64,000 nucleotides of DNA from Blakeslea trispora. Lineage: Eukaryota; Mucoromycota; Mucoromycetes; Mucorales; Choanephoraceae. Below are positions 57,896 to 64,000 of this stretch, one piece after another. The stretch covers positions 124,001 through 188,000 of the forward strand of contig JAIWNE010000046.1 in the NCBI GenBank assembly GCA_025331445.1, given 5' to 3'. The stretch's first letter is position 1, and every line of letters starts with the position of its first letter. The notes below the pieces were generated by a model. The model was not told the origin of the DNA. It saw only the letters and a program-made list of their open reading frames with translations, and searched no databases. Made by a program: the position numbers and the translations under genes.

Positions 57896-58360
57896 ATGAC
57901 TTCACCATTGCAATCACATGCACCTACCTCCTTTGTTCGCAACTCACAAGTTGACTTGCAACAACTTCAAGATCTCGTGTTGCAGTTGCAACAACAAGTT
58001 CAACAACATGATGGGCTCTTCAAACATATTGAATCTCTTCAAGAAAAAATTTTTTCCCTGGAGGAAAAAAATAAAAAATTAGCTACTGAGAATGAAAGAC
58101 TTCTCAAATTAGTTGACAATCAGGTGACCGTACCTGACTCCCAAGTCTCTGTTGCCTCCAATGGTATCTCTGCTTCTTCCTGGGCCGCTGCTGCTGCCAA
58201 GCCCGCTGTCTCTCCTCCTCCTGCACCTGCCAAGTGTTGCATGCACGCTACATTAGTGGTTACCCCTAACCAGAGATACAAGTGCAAGCACAGACGATTA
58301 GTACATCCAGAGTCTGAGAGCGCATTTAGGAGTGCATTACCCCTTTCCATAGTCAGATGA
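57896..58360 (+). pseudogene. retroelement gag/ORF1-like fragment
   Basis: An open frame of 154 codons. Residues 19-75 form a Gln-rich coiled coil (LQQLQDLVLQLQQQVQQHDG and SLEEKNKKLATENERLLKLV), followed by Ser/Ala/Pro-rich sequence (ASSWAAAAAKPAVSPPPAPA). This layout resembles the N-terminus of gag or LINE ORF1 proteins in Mucorales. After about residue 115 the sequence becomes atypical (Cys- and His-containing, KCCMHATLVVTPNQRYKCKH) and soon stops, suggesting truncation or frameshift. The start lies 220 bp beyond the tRNA-Met gene. No reverse transcriptase follows in this frame. Confidence 0.5.
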
Positions 58361-58460
58361 ATCATCACATAAATTAAAAGTGCCATTCTTTATAGATGAA
58401 TATCCTAAAGAATGGAAGAAGCCAACATTCTCAGTTCTAACGTGGGACCACTTAGTTTTA

Positions 58461-58554
58461 TATAAATAAGAGAATAATTTGAATTGAATAAAGGACAGCT
58501 TATTTTTGGTCTGATTGAATTTTACTTGTTATCAATTATACTAGAAATATCACA
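58461..58554 (+). mobile_element. 3' part of a 5' LTR of the chromovirus
   Basis: A TATA box (tatataaataag, about 58459-58470), a polyadenylation-like AATAAAGG (58487-58494) and an LTR-type end AAATATCACA (58545-58554) occur in the order expected of an LTR. They match the layout of the reverse-oriented LTR at 58813-59114, which also ends AAATATCACA in its own orientation. The 5' boundary could not be located, and no canonical TGG primer-binding site follows directly. Confidence 0.45.
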
Positions 58555-58644
58555 TTTTTTTCAATCAAGATAATAGCAACACTCTCTGTCTCTTTATTCT
58601 TCTACCTATCTTTTTCCACTTCTACTTACCTTCTTCTTTTAACA

Positions 58645-58824
58645 ATGAACTCTAACTCTTCTTCTTCTTCTCTCTCTCCTGTTGCTGACGTCAACATGAT
58701 CAATGGTGTTGATGAGTCTCTTCCTGTTGTTGCTGCTTCTGTGCCTGTGGTTTCTAATTCCACTGCTGAGGTAGTCGATGGTACGGCCATGCTTAGAGAG
58801 CAGATTAGCAAGTGTGATATTTAG
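58645..58824 (+). CDS. leader peptide frame, probable N-terminus of chromovirus gag, cut by an insertion
   Basis: ATG at 58645 opens a 59-codon Ser/Val-rich frame (MNSNSSSSSLSPVADVNMIN ... TAMLREQISKCDI) that stops at 58822-58824, just inside the reverse LTR starting at 58813. The gag-pol frame begins after the insertion with STLKEFMFRQAKHDSKLK. The natural reading is that this peptide was once continuous with gag, and the insertion separated them. A short retroelement-specific leader ORF is the alternative. Confidence 0.45.
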   Translation: MNSNSSSSSLSPVADVNMINGVDESLPVVAASVPVVSNSTAEVVDGTAMLREQISKCDI

Positions 58825-59114
58825 GTATGAAAATAGATAAAGGTTTTTTAGGAGAAAAAATATAGTAAGTAGTTTGAGACTGTTTTACGTATGCCTTTAT
58901 TATGAACAAAATAAATGAGAGTATTTATACCAATTGCTATCTACTATTGCTATTACGTCTTTGACTTCCTTTAGTCTTTACTCTTTACTAAATCTGGATA
59001 TTTAAGAGAACAATGTCATAGACTAGTTTGTGTCACCTTTAATGACATATTGACATTTTACTTTCTTTGGCAATATTTATTGCTTATCATCTTCTTTAGT
59101 CCAGATTCATAACA
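58813..59114 (-). mobile_element. solo LTR-like block in reverse orientation
   Basis: Read on the minus strand, this 302-bp block starts TGTTATGAATCTGGACTAAA, contains TATAAATACTC and AATAAAGG, and ends CATACCTAAATATCACA. It thus has TG...CA ends, a promoter-like TATA and a poly(A)-like signal. It lies between the leader peptide and gag. Instead of a direct target duplication, the flanks extend the terminal inversion (AGCAAGTGT at 58807-58815 against ACACTTGCT at 59112-59120). Confidence 0.5.
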
Positions 59115-59201
59115 CTTGCTTATGAAATCATTCTAGACTGACATAATGTTGATAGGATTACTTAATCCAATTATGATGTAGATCTTTATATACAAAAATA
59201 G

Positions 59202-62200
59202 ACTTCAACTCTTAAGGAATTCATGTTCAGACAAGCCAAACACGACAGCAAGCTCAAGACAAGCATTGTACTGTTGGCTGGCCAATGTGGCTCTATGGAT
59301 CCCGTAGTATTTGAAACGGAAATCAAGCGACAGATGGCTGAGTTGTCTTTGCTGAACCGTGCTTTGGCTGCTGTTGCTGACGAAGGATCTGCTACCTCTG
59401 CGTCTGGTGCTGGTGCTCCCTGGTCTTTGGCTGGTGCTGCTGGTGCTTCTCGTGTGGTTTGTCCTTCCTCGTTGCCTCTCTTCCAGTGGGAAAGCTGCGT
59501 ACATGATCCTAAGGCCCGTGTATTCTCTGATGTGCACGCTTGTGTGATGTACTTCGAAGATGTGATGCACGCCAATGCTTTGAATATTGATATTCATTTT
59601 ACACGACTGGTTCCCCAGTTACTTTCTTATACTGCTAGACAGTGGTATGGTCAGTTCTTGACTCAATTTTCTCCTTCAGCTCCTTCGTGGTCTGATTTCA
59701 AAGCTGCGTTCTCTGCTCGTTTTGGGCGTACGGAACTACAAGATCAAGCTGATTGCGCCCTTCAATTATCAAACATATCCATGTTAACAGGTGAAGGCTT
59801 TGAAGCGTTTGTTGATCGTTTTCGTGACTTGTGCCGCCGGTCTGGTGCTCAGTGTTTGCCTTCGTCGGTCTTGGTTGATCGTTTCAAACGTGCTATGCCT
59901 AGCACTTTGCTGGAACAAGTGATCTTGGCTCGTGCTGCTCTGCCCGAACATGCGATTTGGGATATTAACCAAGTTGTTTCTGTTTCTCTGCGGGTGTTTA
60001 AGGAACGTGAAAACTGGCAGTCTCGTGGTTCTTCTTCTGGCGCTTTGGCTGGGTCAACTACAGGCAGCTCTAAGTATGCGGTCAAGTCGAGTGGCAAGGT
60101 AACAAAACGCCATGCTACGGTTGGGAAGTACTGCGACCTTCACAAGGTAGATAGCCACAATACGGCAGATTGTAAGCTTTTGTCAAGAGTGTCGTCTTCT
60201 TTGGTTGGTGCTTCTGGTGCTTCTGGCACTACTTCTTCGGTTTCGTTGGCTCGTCGCGCCGATAAAGGAAAGAGTAAGGAGCGCAAGTGCTACAAGTGCG
60301 GTGCTTTGGGTTGGTCAAAAGCCCATGTTTGCAATTCGGGTGTTCCTTCAGAGATACCTCGCTTTGGCATGATGTCTCTTTCTTCCTCTGCGTCTGCTTC
60401 TTCTGGTTCTCTGGGTGCGATGACGGGCTCTTCGGCTCAGGCGCCTGCTGAAGCCTCTGGAGAGTGGAACGCCTTTGCTACTGGCAATGCTGCTGCTGGC
60501 ACGTCTTCTGCTTCTGTTGCCTCTGGAGTTGGTTCTTCTGCTGTCGTGTCTTCTGTTGTGTCTTCGCCCGAAGACGACATGGATATAGATGAACGCGTGG
60601 CCGAGGCTGCACAGAACTGTAAGTATGATACTGAATTTTCAAAACTACCAGAGTATAAATCTAACGCTCTTATTGTTCCATTGGTTATAGAGAATGTTGC
60701 TGTGTACGCCTTGGTTGATAGTGGGGCCACCTTTAGTGTGGTACATCCTTATTTCTTTTCTTCCCTTGGCCTGCCTCTTGTGCCTGCTTCTGGCAGTGTA
60801 CAGTTAGGACATGAACTTTCGTCTGCGCCTCGTCTAGGACAATGTAGTTTGAATGTTATTTATAATAAAAAATTCATTAATCATACTTTCGAAGTTTTCA
60901 ATGCTTTTTCTATCAAAGATAACGTACCTGTCATTATTGGCCTAGATTTAATGCCTCGCTTAGGTATTGCCATTCATGGATTAGTTACTTCATGGTTTGG
61001 AACTACAGGACCAAAATTGCCTTGTCCTATCGACCCTGAGGAAGTAAGTAATGCTGTTAATGCTAGCCCAGTTGGTACTTCTGTTGAGAGATTGCATCAT
61101 ATGAATCAATTACAGCCATTGCTAGATGCCAATGCTAACATAGACCTTAAGTCAACTTACTGTACATTGCCTAACGCAATAGTTGATCTTGAAACAAAAC
61201 CAGGAATGACTGCGTCTCAGAAACCTTATCCTGTACCATATGCGTATAAAGAAGCTGTGTTGAATCAATTTCAAGCTTGGATCGATGAAGGTGTAATTGA
61301 GCGGTCAACGGGTCACACGGATTATAACGTACCCATCTTGTGTGTTGCAAAAAAGGACATTGATGGTGTTTACTCGATGAAGAAACCTAGAATTGTTGCA
61401 GATGTTAGAAAGTTGAACAACATCTTGGTTAGTAACGATGTGTACCAGCTACCTCTTATTTCAGACATCCATCAACGTATGGGAAACGCAACTATCATTT
61501 CTACAATTGATATCCGTTCTTGTTTTACTTCGTTCCTTGTCAACCCTAAACACAAGCATAAACTTAGCTTTATGTGCCCTTTTACAAATATTCGTTACCA
61601 CTTCCGTAAGATGTGCTTTGGCATCACGTTCATGTCGGCGTTTGTTCAAAATGTCTTGCAAAATTATTTCCATGACCTGCCTTATGTATCTATCTATGTG
61701 GATGATATCACAGTAGCTACTTCTTCCACTTTGGAACATCACTTTCTTTGTCTCCGAACAGTGATTCAGCGTTTGACGGATGCTAAGCTCCAAATCAACT
61801 CGACGAAGCTGGTGATTGCAATGAATTCTGTTCATCTTTTAGGATGGACAATTCGTAATGGTGATCTGTTGCCCGATTATCGTAAGATAGCTGCGACGGC
61901 TTCGTGGGAGGATGCCCCCACTACAGGTAAGCGACTTGCCTCTTACTTGGGATTCTTAAACTATTTTCGAGGATCTATCCCGAATTACGCTACGCTAGCC
62001 GCACCTTTGGACGCACTTCGTTGTCACAAGTCGCTCATTGGTGTATGGACTGAAGAGCACACAGCAGCCTTCAAAGTGTTGAAGCAAGCCTTGGCTTCTG
62101 CTGTAGTCTTATCGCCATATGACCCTAAATATCGTTTGCACGTCGCAACTGACGCATCCAAGTACGGAATCGGTGGTGTCGTTTACTACATCAAAGATAA

Positions 62201-64000
62201 TAAGGTTCATTACGTTGGAATGGCTAGTCGAAAGTTGAACGAAACAGAGCAGCGGTACAGCACCACTCGTCGCGAGTTGCTAGGTTTTCTGTTTGTGTGT
62301 CAGCGCTTTCACAAGCTATTGTATGGTGTTCGCTTTTCGGCTCATGTCGACCATCGCTCACTTGTCTTTTTGAAAAGTCAAGCTGTACCAAATGCTATGA
62401 TGCTAAATTATTACGATGCTATTTTTAGTTACGATTTTGATATCGTACATATTCCTGGCGTCACAAATTGTTTACCTGATGCTCTTAGTAGATTGTATTC
62501 TCCTGAGTCATCCAATCTGGAGGAGGGTGAAACCAGCTACGCTAGTTACAACGACAGACATATTCTAAAGAAAAGAAACATGTCTCGATCGGAAAGAAAG
62601 CAAGAAAAAGAAAAGAGTTTAATTTCTGACTCTAAACGTACTTTTTCTCATGCTCGTCATGTTACTTTGTGCAACGCAGCTATGCGCCATAAAGATAAAA
62701 ATACAGAAGTTATCGATACCGCTTCTTTTCCTACTCGTCCCACCACAGATGACAACAACGATCACGAAGAAAACACTTCTTCACCAACTCAACTCACAAA
62801 GCCAACCTCGCTTCGGTATGCTGAATTCATGACACCACCAGAAGAAGAGCGTCGTGACATTATTGAACGTGCCCACCTTCTTGGTCATTTCGGAGTGAAT
62901 GCTGTAGAGAAAACCATTCATTCTGATCAGCTACACTGGACTAATTTGAGGAAAGATATTGAACGAGTCGTAAAAGATTGTACAGCTTGTCAACAACATA
63001 CTATACACAAAGCAGGCTATCATCCACCTAGACATATATTACCGGATGGTGTCTTTGATCATATCTGCGTGGATCTAGGCACATTCAACGTCACATCGTC
63101 TAATGGAAACAACTTCTTGTTACTAGTCGTTGATATGTTCTCGCGCTTTGTCATTTTAAGAGCTATTCCTGATAAGAATGCATATACTATTGCAAAAGAG
63201 TTGCTTAGTATTTGGTGTTTATTTGGGTTCAGTCGCATTATAAGTCATGACAATGGATCTGAGTTTGTGAACGAAGTCTTAAAGCAATTGGCTGAGATGA
63301 CTGGAGTTGAACAAAGAGTATCGTTACCCTATAATCCTGTAGGTAATTCAGTGTGTGAAAGATATATGGGTGTGTGCAAACAAACCATTATTAAGGCAAT
63401 AACGGCTGATGCAAAGGATCCTGAAAGTTGGGATTTATACGTTGACATGGCTCAATACGCTGTCAACGCTCAGTTTAGACACTTGCACAGTACACGTGCA
63501 TTCACGGCTATGTTCTTTAGACAGCCAAACCAACTAACTGATTATACCGAAGTGAAGCCCACTTTGACATTTGAGAAATCAGAACACAAACGTATCAATG
63601 AGCAATTGAAACACGTTAAGGAAGTAGTCGTACCTGCTTTACATGAGCACATCAAAGAACGTCAAAACAATGATCACAAAAAATACTTGAAGTCTCATAA
63701 CATAGTAGCTGATAAATTCCCACTTAATTCTAAAGTTATGATCATCAATGTAAATCGCAAAGCAAAGACAGAACCTCGCTATGTTGGACCTTTCACTGTT
63801 AAGGGTTGGGCCAAGAGTGGCGCATACATTCTAGAAGACTTAACAGGCACATTGCTGTCTCGCGATATTCCTACTCATCAGATCAAGATGATACAACCTG
63901 GAGACCAACGGTCGCAATCGGAATTGGCTGAGAAGCATTACGAAGTGCAAGCTATTGTGAATCATCGTGGTTCAGGAAAAAACATGGAGTATTACGTCCA
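59202..64000 (+). mobile_element. Ty3/gypsy chromovirus gag-pol polyprotein, runs off the window
   Basis: One frame stays open from the stop at 59199-59201 to the window end, about 1592 codons from the ATG at 59223. Order: gag; a zinc-knuckle variant CYKCGALGWSKAHVC (about 356); aspartic protease LVDSGATFSVVH (about 497); reverse transcriptase with FCDDI-type core YVSIYVDDITVA (YVDD about 825); RNase H DASKYGIGGVV (about 977); integrase with an HHCC zinc finger (HLLGHFG ... CTAC), D/D/E residues (VDLGTF, SHDNGSEF, GNSVCERY) and a GPY-like domain (EPRYVGPFTVKGW); then the start of a chromodomain (YEVQAIVNHRGSGKNMEYYV). RT before integrase plus a chromodomain identify a chromovirus. Gag and pol share one frame, without a frameshift. 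No inactivating lesion is visible in the part seen. Confidence 0.93.

Noticed and set aside
58824..59201. Reading the 58825-59201 interval as a large intron joining the leader peptide to gag
   Set aside because: The only phase-compatible donor lies after the in-frame TAG at 58822-58824, and the interval contains an LTR-like block; insertion is the simpler explanation.
59186..60730. Minus-strand frames of up to 130 codons opposite the chromovirus gag
   Set aside because: The plus strand is a continuous gag-pol frame with motifs in order; the antisense frames have none.
1..64000. CRISPR array, bacterial operon or prophage features
   Set aside because: All confident genes are eukaryotic and intron-bearing; no regularly spaced direct repeats were seen.

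Overview
The window is nuclear DNA of an early-diverging filamentous fungus, most likely a Mucoromycota/Mucorales species (an inference from several signs together). It is AT-rich and almost every gene is split by short GT-AG introns of about 50-75 nt. The genes are clear eukaryotic orthologues: SWI3/SMARCC, DOT1, PIG-S, DHX16/Prp2, an EF-hand aspartate/glutamate carrier and a vacuolar alkaline phosphatase. Tc1/mariner, pogo-like and Ty3 chromovirus elements sit between them. Exon boundaries were read by hand. For every multi-exon model called as an intact gene, the exon lengths sum to a multiple of three, which is a strong internal check.

Layout. 1-7243 is a gene-free block of low-complexity DNA with one CpG-rich patch. 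7.2-12.2 kb holds two adjacent chromatin genes, a SWI/SNF-RSC subunit (SWI3/RSC8 type, with a 38-Gln tract) and the H3K79 methyltransferase DOT1. A small membrane protein (minus strand) and a PHO8-type alkaline phosphatase follow to 15.3 kb. 15.3-18.2 kb is decayed transposon DNA. Then come a CreA/Mig1-like C2H2 protein (18.2 kb), mitoribosomal uL23m, a thiamine-pyrophosphate-type mitochondrial carrier, the GPI-transamidase subunit PIG-S and a 444-residue nuclear-looking protein of unknown function (to 27.2 kb). An aspartate-glutamate carrier lies at 29.3-31.4 kb. A 653-residue septin-like protein without visible GTP-binding motifs and with a membrane segment follows at 33.8-35.7 kb. NAD-dependent glycerol-3-phosphate dehydrogenase and the spliceosomal helicase DHX16/Prp2 are divergently arranged at 36.4-41.5 kb, followed by an MFS drug:H+ antiporter-type transporter.

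44-46.6 kb is a composite pseudogene locus. It has a frameshifted Tc1 transposase N-terminus next to a multi-exon gene of unknown function, and that gene is interrupted by a perfect 211-bp MITE with a TA target duplication. 49.3-54.2 kb carries an R3HCC1-like gene, an unknown 248-residue basic protein and an SH3-WW-PH-RhoGAP gene with an 8-nt microexon and a GC-AG intron. 54.2-57.6 kb is a transposon graveyard with a pogo-like MITE, a hairpin and a 165-nt stretch without G. An elongator tRNA-Met gene follows. From 57.9 kb to the end there are retroelement sequences, mainly a chromodomain Ty3/gypsy gag-pol in one open frame that runs off the window.

Functionally the genes are housekeeping: chromatin (SWI3, DOT1), mitochondrial transport and redox (TPC-type carrier, aspartate/glutamate carrier, GPD, uL23m), GPI anchoring, splicing and Rho signalling. 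No gene cluster for a dedicated pathway is visible. The most unusual items are the membrane-anchored pseudo-septin, the in-frame MITE insertion, the G-free tract, the recurrent primer-binding-site-like 11-mer, and the microexon/GC-AG splicing of the RhoGAP gene.
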